Below are positions 1 to 8,198 of a stretch of 64,000 nt of DNA, piece after piece. This DNA is from JACKAQ01 sp020634975 [NCBI: Calditrichia bacterium] (GTDB lineage: Bacteria; Calditrichota; Calditrichia; RBG-13-44-9). Within the stretch, counting starts at the first letter, position 1; the number at the start of each line of letters is the position of its first letter. The translations under genes and the position numbers were made by a program. The DNA lies in the NCBI GenBank assembly GCA_020634975.1, contig JACKAQ010000006.1, positions 73,486-137,485 on the forward strand, read 5' to 3'. The notes under the pieces are model-generated. The model saw only the letters and a list, made by a program, of their open reading frames with translations, had not been told where the DNA came from and did not search any database.

Positions 1-1225
1 AGTTTATGAGATGATGAAACACGCCAAAGATTACGGCTTAAAAGTCAACGATTACTCGTTCGATTTCGAAAGCATTGTAAAACGCAGCCGCGATGTTGCC
101 GGACGACAGGCAAAAGGCGTTTCATTTTTGATGAAAAAAAATAAAATCGAAACCATTCTCGGTTTCGGTACCCTCAAAGATAAACATACGATTGAAGTAA
201 AAAACAGCGACGGCGAAACCAAAACCGTCACCGCTGAAAACATTATTCTTGCGACCGGCGCGCGTGCACGGCAATTTCCCGGCTTGGAAATTGATGGCGA
301 TCGCGTGCTCAGCTATCGCGAAGCGATGGTCATGAAAAAAATGCCCAAATCCATTTTGGTTGTGGGCGCCGGTGCAATCGGCGTTGAATTCGCGTATTTT
401 TTTAACGCGCTCGGTGCGGAAGTGAGCATCATCGAAATGCTGCCGAATATTCTGCCCATCGAAGATGAAGATGTATCCAAAGAACTGGAAAAATCGTTCA
501 AAAAAGCGGGCATAAAAATTCACACCGGCACCAAAGTTGAAAACTTGAAAAAAACCAAAACCAGCGTAACGCTGACAGTCAGCAAAGACGGCAAGTCTGA
601 AGATCTGAAAGCAGAATACGCGTTGATGGCCATCGGTGTTCAGGGTAACATCGAAAATCTGGGATTGGACGCTGCCGGCGTTCAGTTGACCGACAAAAAC
701 TGGATCAAAGTAAACGAATATTACCAGACCAGTCAGCCGAATATTTACGCCATCGGCGATATCAACGGTCCGCCGTGGCTGGCGCATGTCGGCTCAAAAG
801 AGGGTATTCTGGCAGCGGAACACCTCGCCGGACATAAGGTAATTCCGATCGATTACAATAATATTCCCGGCTGCACTTATTGCCAGCCGCAGGTTGCCTC
901 GGTCGGTTTAACCGAGAAAAAAGCGCGGGAAGCCGGATACGAACTGAAAATTGGTAAATTCCCGGTTCGCGTGAACGGCAAAGCGCAGGGAATGGGCGAA
1001 CTCACCGGATTTGTGAAAATAATTTATGACGCCAAATATGGCGAAATTCTCGGTTGCCACATCATCGGGCCGGAAGCGACGGAATTGATCACGGAAGTAA
1101 CGCTGGCAAAATCCATCGAAGCGACCCATGCGGAAGTGTTGCACACCATACACCCGCACCCGACACTCAGCGAAATTATCGCGGAAGCAACCCACGATGC
1201 GCTCGGCGAACCGATTCATTTGTAA
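1..1225 (+). CDS. lpd: Dihydrolipoamide dehydrogenase (E3), 5' end cut by window
   Basis: Flavoprotein that reoxidises the dihydrolipoyl arm of 2-oxoacid dehydrogenase E2 subunits with NAD+. The frame is open to the left edge (codons start at base 2), so the Met at base 11 is internal. Full-length E3 is about 460-470 residues; roughly 60 are missing, including the N-terminal FAD GxGxxG and the redox CxxxxC. Visible: the NAD-binding motif VVGAGAIGVEF, the second FAD motif IYAIGDINGP, and the C-terminal interface with GPEATELITE and the HPHPTLSE His-Glu catalytic element. It lies upstream of lipB, an E2 gene and lipA, which fits a dehydrogenase/lipoylation cluster. A hairpin follows the stop. 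Family assignment is firm; only the extent is incomplete. Confidence 0.95.
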   Translation, partial: VYEMMKHAKDYGLKVNDYSFDFESIVKRSRDVAGRQAKGVSFLMKKNKIETILGFGTLKDKHTIEVKNSDGETKTVTAENIILATGARARQFPGLEIDGDRVLSYREAMVMKKMPKSILVVGAGAIGVEFAYFFNALGAEVSIIEMLPNILPIEDEDVSKELEKSFKKAGIKIHTGTKVENLKKTKTSVTLTVSKDGKSEDLKAEYALMAIGVQGNIENLGLDAAGVQLTDKNWIKVNEYYQTSQPNIYAIGDINGPPWLAHVGSKEGILAAEHLAGHKVIPIDYNNIPGCTYCQPQVASVGLTEKKAREAGYELKIGKFPVRVNGKAQGMGELTGFVKIIYDAKYGEILGCHIIGPEATELITEVTLAKSIEATHAEVLHTIHPHPTLSEIIAEATHDALGEPIHL

Positions 1226-1242
1226 TTGAAAAATATGAACTT

Positions 1243-1277
1243 AACGCCTGTTCCCAAAATTGCGGAACAGGCGTTTC
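1243..1277 (+). terminator. Hairpin between lpd and lipB
   Basis: A perfect 12-bp stem, AACGCCTGTTCC (1243-1254) pairing with GGAACAGGCGTT (1264-1275), has a 9-nt loop and is followed by only three T residues in all (TTTC). It starts 18 bases after the lpd stop and ends about 14 bases before the lipB start. It could be a weak terminator or an RNA-processing hairpin partly uncoupling lpd from the downstream genes. Confidence 0.6.
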
Positions 1278-1290
1278 TGATATAACAAAT

Positions 1291-2082
1291 ATGCAAAAAT
1301 CCGGCACAAACGAAACAAAACAATCACCGAAAGCGCTCTGGCTGATCGATCTCGGCAACTGCGGATATCGTCAGGTCTGGACGTTTCAGCAGCGGTTGCA
1401 GCGGCTGCGGATTGAACAGCGCATTCCCGATGTGCTGATATTTGTGGAACATCCGCCGGTGTACACCATCGGGAAAAACGGCACGGAAAATCATGTGATT
1501 GCCCCGTCGCAATTTCTCAATCAACAGGGAATCGAAGTGATTCCGGTTGATCGCGGCGGCGATGTCACTTATCACGGACCGGGACAGTTGGTTGGCTATC
1601 CGATTTTCGATTTGCATCAGCACCGAAAAAGCGTATCTTTTTATATGCGCCAGCTTGAGGAAGTGTTTATCGATGTGTTGAAATTGTGGGATATCACCGG
1701 CGAGCGCAGCGACGGCTACACGGGTGTCTGGATTCGCAATGAAAAGATAGTGGCGCTGGGTGTCCGGATTTCGCGTTGGGTAACCATGCACGGATTTGCA
1801 TTTAATATCGATCCAGATTTATCGCATTATAACGGGATCATCCCATGCGGCATTTTCCACATGGGCGTAACGTCGTTGAGTCAACAACTTGGATATTCTG
1901 TTGAGCTGCAAGATGTCAAAAAACATGTGGTTACATCATTTCTCAAATTATTCGAATTTGCTGAAGTCCGCAACATTGCGGTCGATAGCGATGCAGTGAT
2001 GACTGCGCCGGAAGCGGTTGCCGACAGTTTGTGCAGCATGCAGGAAATGCCAAATTTTATAGAACAGGAGAACATGCAATGA
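1291..2082 (+). CDS. lipB: Octanoyltransferase LipB
   Basis: Transfers octanoyl from acyl-ACP to lipoyl domains, the first step of de novo lipoate attachment. About 263 residues. The BPL/LplA-LipB fold is shown by RGGDVTYHGPGQLVGYP at residues 88-104, the conserved Lys152 (EKIVALGVRI) and the acyl-thioester Cys186 (IIPCGIFHMGVTSL). The start at 1291 is chosen because homology begins just after it; the open frame upstream overlaps lpd and has no family similarity. There is no clear Shine-Dalgarno, and the ATG sits about 14 nt after the lpd hairpin. The stop overlaps the downstream E2 start, so the two are probably translationally coupled. The C-terminal 40 residues extend beyond the usual core. 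Confidence 0.94.
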   Translation: MQKSGTNETKQSPKALWLIDLGNCGYRQVWTFQQRLQRLRIEQRIPDVLIFVEHPPVYTIGKNGTENHVIAPSQFLNQQGIEVIPVDRGGDVTYHGPGQLVGYPIFDLHQHRKSVSFYMRQLEEVFIDVLKLWDITGERSDGYTGVWIRNEKIVALGVRISRWVTMHGFAFNIDPDLSHYNGIIPCGIFHMGVTSLSQQLGYSVELQDVKKHVVTSFLKLFEFAEVRNIAVDSDAVMTAPEAVADSLCSMQEMPNFIEQENMQ

Positions 2083-3815
2083 AAGTTGATGTGCTAATGC
2101 CAAAGCTCGGCGAAAGCATCACGGAAGGCACCGTTGTAAAATGGTGGAAGCAGCCGGGCGACTTCGTGAAAAAAGATGAAACGTTGCTGGAAATTTCCAC
2201 TGATAAAGTGGATTCTGAAATCCCCAGCCCTTACGAAGGGGTTTTGGTGGAAATAAAAGCATCGGAAAACGATACGGTTGAAGTAGATGGCGTCATCGCC
2301 ATTATCGATACGGAAGCCAGTGGTGCGGCAGCAAAAACCGACGCCCCGGCAGAGCCGAAAAAAGCAGCAGAAGACCAAAAGCCCAAACCGGCAGAAAAGC
2401 CTGTTGAAGCGACAGATTCCTCCAGCAACGGCAAATCTTCCGGCGGCGAGGTTGTCGAAGTGGAGATGCCAAAACTGGGTGAAAGCATCACCGAAGGTTC
2501 CATCGTAAAATGGTGGAAACAAGTGGGCGATGCTGTGAAAAAAGATGAAACGCTGCTGGAAATTTCCACGGACAAAGTGGATTCCGAAATTCCCAGCCCG
2601 TACGAAGGCACAATTACTGAAATTCTTGCCAAAGAAGGCGATACCGTTCAGGTTGGCAGTGTTATTGCGAAAATCAGCTCCGGTGCATCCGTCGGCAGCG
2701 CAGGCAAACCTGCCGCGCCAGCTCCGGAAAAATCGACAGATACCAACGGCGCCAGCCCGGAAGCAGTAACCGAAGCTGCCCAATCGACAGATTCGCGTGA
2801 TGTTTCGCGGAGCAAAGGCGGGAAGTTTTTCTCACCGTTGGTTCGCAGCATCGCCCGCACCGAAGGTGTTTCGATAGACGAGCTGGAAAATATTTCCGGA
2901 ACCGGTGTGGACGGACGTGTCACTAAAAAAGATATCCTCAATTATATTGAGTCGGGCAGAACCGTAAGCCGTCCGGCAGCGCCTTCCGCCCCGGAAAAAA
3001 CCGCGGCACAGCCGAAGGCAGCCCCGGCAAAACCGGCTGCAGCACCGCAACCGGCAGCCGTTCAGCAACCCATGCCGTCGCTGGATGACGTTCAGCAAAA
3101 ATTCGAAGGCAAACGCGCCGAAGTCCTGCCGATGGACAATATCCGCAAACGCATTGCCGATCACATGGTGATGAGCAAACATACTTCGCCGCACGTTTAC
3201 GGCGTTGCAGAAGTGGATTTTACCAACGCACTATCGCTGGTGACCAAAAATCGCGAAAGCTGGCAACAGCGCGAAAAAATGAAGCTGACGGTCAACCCGC
3301 TGATTTTGTATTCCGTGGCCAAAGCGCTCACCGATTTCCCGGACATCAACGCATCGGTGGAAGGACATAATATTGTAAAATATAATTATTCGAACATCGG
3401 GATGGCTGTGGCAACCGATCGCGGATTGCTGGTGCCCGTCCTCAAAAATGCAGATGAAATGAATTTTCGCGGTGTTGCGCGAAATGCATATGATTTGGCG
3501 ATCCGCACCCGCGACCGCAAACTGAAGCCCGACGAAGTAACTGGCGCAACCTTTACTGTTACCAATTACGGCGTGTTCGGAAACGTGATCGGTTTCCCGA
3601 TCATCAACCAGCCGAACGTAGCGATTTTGGGTGTTGGTGCCATCAAAAAACGCCCGGTTGTTCTGGAAACCGAACACGGTGATATCATCGCGATTCGCCA
3701 GATTGGTTACATGACGCTGTCTTACGATCACCGGATTGTCGATGGCGAACTGGGTGACAAATTCCTGCAGCGCGTTCGTGAATATCTGGAAAACTTCCAG
3801 GAAGACTGGCTGTAG
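2079..3815 (+). CDS. 2-oxoacid dehydrogenase E2 (dihydrolipoamide acyltransferase), two lipoyl domains
   Basis: Core acyltransferase of a 2-oxoacid dehydrogenase complex, about 578 residues. Order: lipoyl domain 1 (lipoyl Lys43 in STDKVDSEIPSP), Ala/Pro/Lys-rich linker, lipoyl domain 2 with a near-identical motif (Lys166), second linker, peripheral subunit-binding domain (SPLVRSIARTEGVSIDEL, ending GVDGRVTKKDIL), a third Ala/Pro linker, then the catalytic domain ending in SYDHRIVDGELGDKFL (His551, Asp555). The start at 2079 is preceded by ACAGGAG with 8-nt spacing and overlaps the lipB stop. The EISTDKVDSEIPSP signature is seen in 2-oxoglutarate and branched-chain E2s, so substrate (SucB versus BkdB) is not settled. 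No E1 genes are in the window; they may precede lpd. Confidence 0.93.
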   Translation: MKVDVLMPKLGESITEGTVVKWWKQPGDFVKKDETLLEISTDKVDSEIPSPYEGVLVEIKASENDTVEVDGVIAIIDTEASGAAAKTDAPAEPKKAAEDQKPKPAEKPVEATDSSSNGKSSGGEVVEVEMPKLGESITEGSIVKWWKQVGDAVKKDETLLEISTDKVDSEIPSPYEGTITEILAKEGDTVQVGSVIAKISSGASVGSAGKPAAPAPEKSTDTNGASPEAVTEAAQSTDSRDVSRSKGGKFFSPLVRSIARTEGVSIDELENISGTGVDGRVTKKDILNYIESGRTVSRPAAPSAPEKTAAQPKAAPAKPAAAPQPAAVQQPMPSLDDVQQKFEGKRAEVLPMDNIRKRIADHMVMSKHTSPHVYGVAEVDFTNALSLVTKNRESWQQREKMKLTVNPLILYSVAKALTDFPDINASVEGHNIVKYNYSNIGMAVATDRGLLVPVLKNADEMNFRGVARNAYDLAIRTRDRKLKPDEVTGATFTVTNYGVFGNVIGFPIINQPNVAILGVGAIKKRPVVLETEHGDIIAIRQIGYMTLSYDHRIVDGELGDKFLQRVREYLENFQEDWL

Positions 3816-3869
3816 CAACTCAAGATAGCACGTTCATCCGACTGATTTTGAAATAAAAAAGGATACAAA

Positions 3870-4763
3870 ATGGAGCGGAAACGCACCCGGCCAGATTGGC
3901 TGAAAGTAAAATTTTCCGTTAACGAGAGTTACAAAGACATGCTGGAACTCGTTCGGGAAAACAATTTGCACACAGTTTGCCAGGAAGCCCGTTGCCCGAA
4001 TCAAAGCGAATGCTGGGGTAAAGGCACCGCAACATTGATGATTTTGGGCGATACCTGCACTCGCTCCTGCGGCTTTTGTGCCGTCAAAACCGGTCGTCCG
4101 ACGGGATATGACCGGCATGAACCGTATCGCGTGGGGCAGGCTGTTCGATTGATGAATTTGAATCACGTGGTCATCACCTCCGTGAACCGTGATGAGCTGA
4201 AAGATCAGGGTTCGGAAGTTTGGGCGGAAACCATTCTGCAAATCCGCAAGCAATCCCCCAAAACATCGGTGGAAGTGCTGATTCCCGATTTTAAAGGCGT
4301 TTGGGAACCCCTGAAAACGGTGATCGACGCGCACCCGGATATTCTGGCGCATAACACGGAAACGGTTCCGCGATTGCACCGCCGGGTTCGCCCTCAGGCA
4401 AAATACGCCCGTTCGCTGGAAGTGCTCGAAAAATCCAAACATAACGGGATGGTTACCAAAACCGGCATCATGGTTGGACTTGGTGAGACCCGGGAGGAAA
4501 TTATTGATCTGATGCGCGATCTGGCTGCAATTCAGGTAGATATTTTTACGATCGGACAATATTTGCAACCCACCAAAAGGCACCTTCCGGTGGAGCGTTT
4601 TGTGCACCCGGACGAATTTGCCGAATACAAAAAAATCGGTGAGGAATTGGGTATCAAACACGTTGAATCCGGACCGCTGGTGCGCAGTTCCTACCATGCG
4701 GAAGAGCAGGTTGAGACGATGCGACAAGGTCCCTGCGGAACGCCCACACCATCGGTTATTTAA
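3870..4763 (+). CDS. lipA: Lipoyl synthase LipA
   Basis: Radical SAM enzyme that inserts two sulfurs into octanoyl-E2 to make lipoyl, completing the LipB pathway for the E2 encoded just upstream. 297 residues. Both iron-sulfur motifs are present: the auxiliary cluster CX4CX5C at Cys37/42/48 (CQEARCPNQSEC) and the radical SAM CX3CX2C at Cys63/67/70 (CTRSCGFC). The RSSY element that ligates the auxiliary cluster is seen in GPLVRSSYHAEEQ near the C-terminus. AAAGGA lies upstream of the ATG. Normal length. A strong hairpin terminator follows, ending the cluster. Confidence 0.97.
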   Translation: MERKRTRPDWLKVKFSVNESYKDMLELVRENNLHTVCQEARCPNQSECWGKGTATLMILGDTCTRSCGFCAVKTGRPTGYDRHEPYRVGQAVRLMNLNHVVITSVNRDELKDQGSEVWAETILQIRKQSPKTSVEVLIPDFKGVWEPLKTVIDAHPDILAHNTETVPRLHRRVRPQAKYARSLEVLEKSKHNGMVTKTGIMVGLGETREEIIDLMRDLAAIQVDIFTIGQYLQPTKRHLPVERFVHPDEFAEYKKIGEELGIKHVESGPLVRSSYHAEEQVETMRQGPCGTPTPSVI

Positions 4764-4781
4764 TTTGCTAAAAAAAGATCA

Positions 4782-4814
4782 AGCCCTTGCAAACAGTTTT
4801 TGTAAGGGCTTTTT
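4782..4814 (+). terminator. Intrinsic terminator after lipA
   Basis: Stem AGCCCTTGCA (4782-4791) pairs with TGTAAGGGCT (4801-4810), ten pairs including one G-U, with a 9-nt loop and a TTTTT run that includes the last stem base. It lies 18 bp after the lipA stop. Confidence 0.85.
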
Positions 4815-4840
4815 CACAGCCTGAAAAACCATTTAATCTC

Positions 4841-4869
4841 TTGACTATTTCGAATAATTATTGTTAATT
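4841..4869 (+). promoter_or_regulatory. Possible promoter upstream of pntAA
   Basis: TTGACT (4841-4846) is followed 17 bp later by TTAATT (4864-4869), in the AT-rich 280-bp gap between the lipA terminator and pntAA. The -35-like element is good and the -10-like element poor. Otherwise this gap shows no gene or strong structure. Confidence 0.3.
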
Positions 4870-5041
4870 GTGCCTGCCGAACAAAAAATCAGTCAGTTTT
4901 TTGCCCCCAAATTTCCCTTAGCCGTTTAAGATTTTCAATCTTAATTGGGATTCATCTATTGCTTATAATTTCTGAAAAAAATGTATTACATAAATTAGTC
5001 TCTTACAGGTTATACAGAAAAGACGAAAAAGGCTGAATGAA

Positions 5042-6193
5042 ATGAAAGTAGGCGTTCTGAAAGAGACATTTCCTGACGAACGACGGGTAGCTCTTGTTCC
5101 TGCCGGTGTAACAATCCTAAAAAAATCTGGTTTGGATGTTGAAGTTGAAGCTGGTTCAGGTAATGCCGCCGGTTTCACCGACGATGAATATCGCGACAAA
5201 GGGGCTGAAATTATCGCCGATCGCAACGCGATTTTATCCAATGCGGATATTTTGTTACAGGTGCGCGGATATGGTGCGAATCCCGAATTCGGAAAGAATG
5301 ATCTCAAAAGCAGCAAGCCCGGTCAAATTGTGATTGGGTTTCAGGAACCGTTAACCGCAAAAGCCGAAATGAGCGCGTATGCAGAGCATAAGCTGACGGT
5401 ATTTGCAACAGAGTTGGTTCCGCGTATTACCCGCGCTCAAAGTATGGATACGCTGTCTTCGATGGCGAACCTCGCCGGTTACAAAGCTGTGTTGCTGGCT
5501 GCAAACTACCTCCCCAAAATTTTTCCGATGATGATGACTGCCGCGGGGACAATTGTCGCTGCAAAAGTTTTGATCGTTGGTGTCGGCGTTGCCGGATTGC
5601 AAGCGATTGCTACCGCACGGCGATTGGGTGCGATTGTGCATGCATACGATATTCGTCCTGCTGTAAAAGAGCAGGTGCTGAGCCTCGGCGCCAAATTTGT
5701 TGAAATGGAACTGGAAGCCGGCGATGCAGAAACATCTGGCGGATACGCCAAAGCGATGGACGAGGAATTCTATCGCAAACAGCGTGAACTGATGACCAAG
5801 GTTGTTTCCGAAAGCGATGTGGTAATTACCACCGCTGCAATCCCCGGTAAAAAAGCACCGATTTTGGTGACGGAAGATATGGTCAAACATATGCATCCGC
5901 GATCAGTGATTGTCGATCTCGCTGCCGAGCGTGGCGGAAACTGCGAAATTACAGTTCCGGGCGAAGTCGTTGAAAAACATGGTGTTACGATTGTCGGCAC
6001 AGCAAACTTGCCATCTGAACTGGCATACAATGCCAGCCAGGCTTACTCCAAAAACCTGACTAATTTTGTTGCACTTTTGGTGAAAAAAGGTGAGTTGGAA
6101 ATCAACATGGAAGATGAAATTATCGCAGAAAGCATGGTCACTCGCGATGGTGCAATAGTAAATAACAAGGTAAAAGAAGCGCTTCAGCTTTAA
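5042..6193 (+). CDS. pntAA: NAD(P) transhydrogenase subunit alpha 1 (NAD-binding dI)
   Basis: Soluble NAD(H)-binding domain I of the proton-translocating transhydrogenase, which reduces NADP+ with NADH using the proton gradient. 383 residues, the usual size when the alpha chain is split. It opens with the alanine dehydrogenase/PNT signature (ETFPDERRVALVPAGV), has the nucleotide-binding VGVGVAGLQAIATARRLG and the DIRPAVKEQVLSLGAKFVE stretch, and lacks membrane segments, which are supplied by the next gene. The cluster is pntAA-pntAB-pntB with gaps of 52 and 3 bp. Assignment is firm. Confidence 0.95.
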   Translation: MKVGVLKETFPDERRVALVPAGVTILKKSGLDVEVEAGSGNAAGFTDDEYRDKGAEIIADRNAILSNADILLQVRGYGANPEFGKNDLKSSKPGQIVIGFQEPLTAKAEMSAYAEHKLTVFATELVPRITRAQSMDTLSSMANLAGYKAVLLAANYLPKIFPMMMTAAGTIVAAKVLIVGVGVAGLQAIATARRLGAIVHAYDIRPAVKEQVLSLGAKFVEMELEAGDAETSGGYAKAMDEEFYRKQRELMTKVVSESDVVITTAAIPGKKAPILVTEDMVKHMHPRSVIVDLAAERGGNCEITVPGEVVEKHGVTIVGTANLPSELAYNASQAYSKNLTNFVALLVKKGELEINMEDEIIAESMVTRDGAIVNNKVKEALQL

Positions 6194-6245
6194 TAGTATT
6201 AGCGATTTACCTCGTATACATTTTGATTAATACGGTAGGAAAGAA

Positions 6246-6557
6246 ATGGACTTAATATCAGCTCTAACGGTTTTTGTTTTGGCGATTTATGTCGGATTCG
6301 AAGTCATTACAAAGGTCCCACCAACATTACACACACCGCTGATGTCCGGTTCTAATGCAATTTCGGGCATTACTTTGGTTGGGGCAGTCATTGCAACCGG
6401 AGTAATGCTTCATCCGGATGTCGCTTCTACATATATCCTGGGGTATTCGCTGACGAATATTCTTGGATTTCTTGCAGTTGTTTTTGCGACGATAAACGTT
6501 GTTGGCGGTTTTATGGTAACCCACCGAATGTTGGAAATGTTCAAAAAGAAGGACTAA
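6246..6557 (+). CDS. pntAB: NAD(P) transhydrogenase subunit alpha 2 (membrane dII part)
   Basis: Small membrane subunit of the split alpha chain, 103 residues, contributing part of the proton channel. Hydrophobic helices are seen at about 3-20, 36-55 and 65-95; the conserved stretch KVPPTLHTPLMSGSNAISGI, with the TPLMSG(S/T)NAISG signature, lies between the first two. AGGA precedes the ATG. It lies between pntAA and pntB, three bases before pntB. Confidence 0.95.
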   Translation: MDLISALTVFVLAIYVGFEVITKVPPTLHTPLMSGSNAISGITLVGAVIATGVMLHPDVASTYILGYSLTNILGFLAVVFATINVVGGFMVTHRMLEMFKKKD

Positions 6558-6560
6558 TTC

Positions 6561-7943
6561 ATGCCAAGTGCATTTATAAACATTACTTACCTTGTCGCTT
6601 CGGTCCTGTTTATTATGGGACTTAAAGGTCTGACACACCCTCGTACAGCTGTTCGGGGAAATATTTTGGGCGCTTTTGGGATGGGACTGGCAGTATTGGT
6701 CACATTATCTCAAGGAAATTTGAGTTTTGAATTAATTATCGCGGGCATCGTGATCGGTTCGGCTATTGGCGCTGTGCTGGCTGTTAAGATTGAAATGACC
6801 GCTATGCCCCAACTCGTTGCTGTATTTAACGGTTTTGGCGGTGGTGCATCGGTTTTGGTTGCCGGTGCGGAACTGGTGAATCCGGAGGCTGCGCCAATTC
6901 TGCAATCGTTGGTAGCAATTATGCTATCCGGTTTGATTGGTGCCATTACTTTTTGGGGTAGTTTGGTCGCTTTTGCCAAGCTGCAAGGGGTGGTTGTGCC
7001 GGATCAGCCGGTGCGTTATCCCGGTGAGCAAATTGTAAAAGTGCTGCTACTTGTCGGATCGATAGTACTTAGCGTAATCGTCGTTATGGATCCCAGCGCA
7101 GTTAATATGTATTGGATCATGGTGGCAATTGCTTCCGTTCTTGGCGTATTGCTGGTAATTGCCATCGGCGGAGCCGATATGCCTGTGGTTGTTGCTTTGT
7201 TGAACTCGTATTCCGGTTTGGCTGCGGCTGCTACCGGCTTTGTGCTTTCCAATAGTGTGTTAATTATTGCCGGATCTTTGGTTGGAGCATCTGGATTGAT
7301 CCTTACAAATATCATGTGCAAAGCAATGAACCGCTCATTAACAAATGTGTTGTTTGGCGGTTTTGGTGCGGTCTCCCAAGTTTCCAAAGGCGACGATATT
7401 TACGGCGGTAAAGTAAAATCGACATCTCCCGAAGAATTGGCAATGCTATTAGAGACAGCCAGTCGAGTGGTTGTCGTTCCGGGATATGGTATGGCTGTTG
7501 CTCAAGCTCAGCATGCCGTTCGAGATCTGTTCAATTTTCTTGAATCGAAAGACATTTCCTGTGAATTTGCAATTCACCCGGTTGCTGGTCGTATGCCCGG
7601 ACACATGAATGTGCTGTTAGCTGAAGCGGATATTCCATATGACAAGCTGGTTGAGATGGACGATATTAATCCAACCATGCAACAGGTCGATGTTGCCATT
7701 GTGCTCGGCGCAAATGATGTGGTCAATCCGCTGGCAAAAACAGATCCGACAAGTCCGATCGCCGGAATGCCAATTATCGATGTTGATAAAGCGAGAACTG
7801 CTGTTATTATCAAACGTAGTTTGAGCGCCGGTTTTGCCGGAATTCCTAATCCGCTTTTTGCCGCAGACAATGCATTAATGTTGTTTGGGGATGGAAAAAA
7901 AGTAATTCAGGAATTAGTGAGTGCTTTAAAGGAAAATGCATAA
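6561..7943 (+). CDS. pntB: NAD(P) transhydrogenase subunit beta
   Basis: Beta chain, 460 residues. The N-terminal half carries about eight to nine membrane helices of the proton channel (dII). The C-terminal domain III binds NADP(H): GYGMAVAQAQHAVRDL is its Rossmann fingerprint, followed by HPVAGRMPGHMNVLLAEADI, the IVLGANDVVNP element and KRSLSAGFAGIPNPLF. Both channel and nucleotide signatures look intact, so the three-gene enzyme should be functional. Role: NADPH supply and redox balancing in the inner membrane. Confidence 0.96.
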   Translation: MPSAFINITYLVASVLFIMGLKGLTHPRTAVRGNILGAFGMGLAVLVTLSQGNLSFELIIAGIVIGSAIGAVLAVKIEMTAMPQLVAVFNGFGGGASVLVAGAELVNPEAAPILQSLVAIMLSGLIGAITFWGSLVAFAKLQGVVVPDQPVRYPGEQIVKVLLLVGSIVLSVIVVMDPSAVNMYWIMVAIASVLGVLLVIAIGGADMPVVVALLNSYSGLAAAATGFVLSNSVLIIAGSLVGASGLILTNIMCKAMNRSLTNVLFGGFGAVSQVSKGDDIYGGKVKSTSPEELAMLLETASRVVVVPGYGMAVAQAQHAVRDLFNFLESKDISCEFAIHPVAGRMPGHMNVLLAEADIPYDKLVEMDDINPTMQQVDVAIVLGANDVVNPLAKTDPTSPIAGMPIIDVDKARTAVIIKRSLSAGFAGIPNPLFAADNALMLFGDGKKVIQELVSALKENA

Positions 7944-8027
7944 GTCAGCTTTATAGATGTCACAGCTCTCACCTGATCTGATATTGGAAAATATCCGGGA
8001 TCAATTTTGCTACCCATAGCAGGTAAA

Positions 8028-8053
8028 AAAATCAGGAATTATTCCTGATTTTG
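8028..8053 (+). terminator. Hairpin after pntB
   Basis: AAATCAGGAAT and ATTCCTGATTT form a near-perfect inverted repeat (about 8030-8051) with a very short loop and a four-T tail. It lies 85 bp after pntB. It is A/T-flanked on both sides, so it could act on either strand. Confidence 0.5.
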
Positions 8054-8065
8054 AAGAAAAATTAC

Positions 8066-8094
8066 TTGACTAAATGGCAATTTATTGCTAATGT
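8066..8094 (+). promoter_or_regulatory. Possible promoter upstream of the respiratory cluster
   Basis: TTGACT (8066-8071), a 17-bp spacer and TAATGT (8089-8094) lie just after the pntB hairpin and about 105 bp before the cytochrome gene at 8199. This is sequence resemblance only; the sigma-factor consensus of this lineage may differ. Confidence 0.3.
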
Positions 8095-8198
8095 TGGAAT
8101 TGTCTTTTGGAAAAAATTCACAAGAAATGCTGATATTTTCTTGGATATAAATGTTCTTTAATGCCTACTGGCAAATCAACTCTTAAGGAGCAGTTTGT

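Noticed and set aside
122-787. Minus-strand open frame of 221 codons inside lpd
   Set aside because: Antisense shadow of a clear E3 gene; composition (Phe/Arg-rich) is typical of a complementary frame.
1054-1290. Upstream extension of lipB
   Set aside because: Overlaps lpd and has no similarity to LipB; the family begins shortly after 1291.
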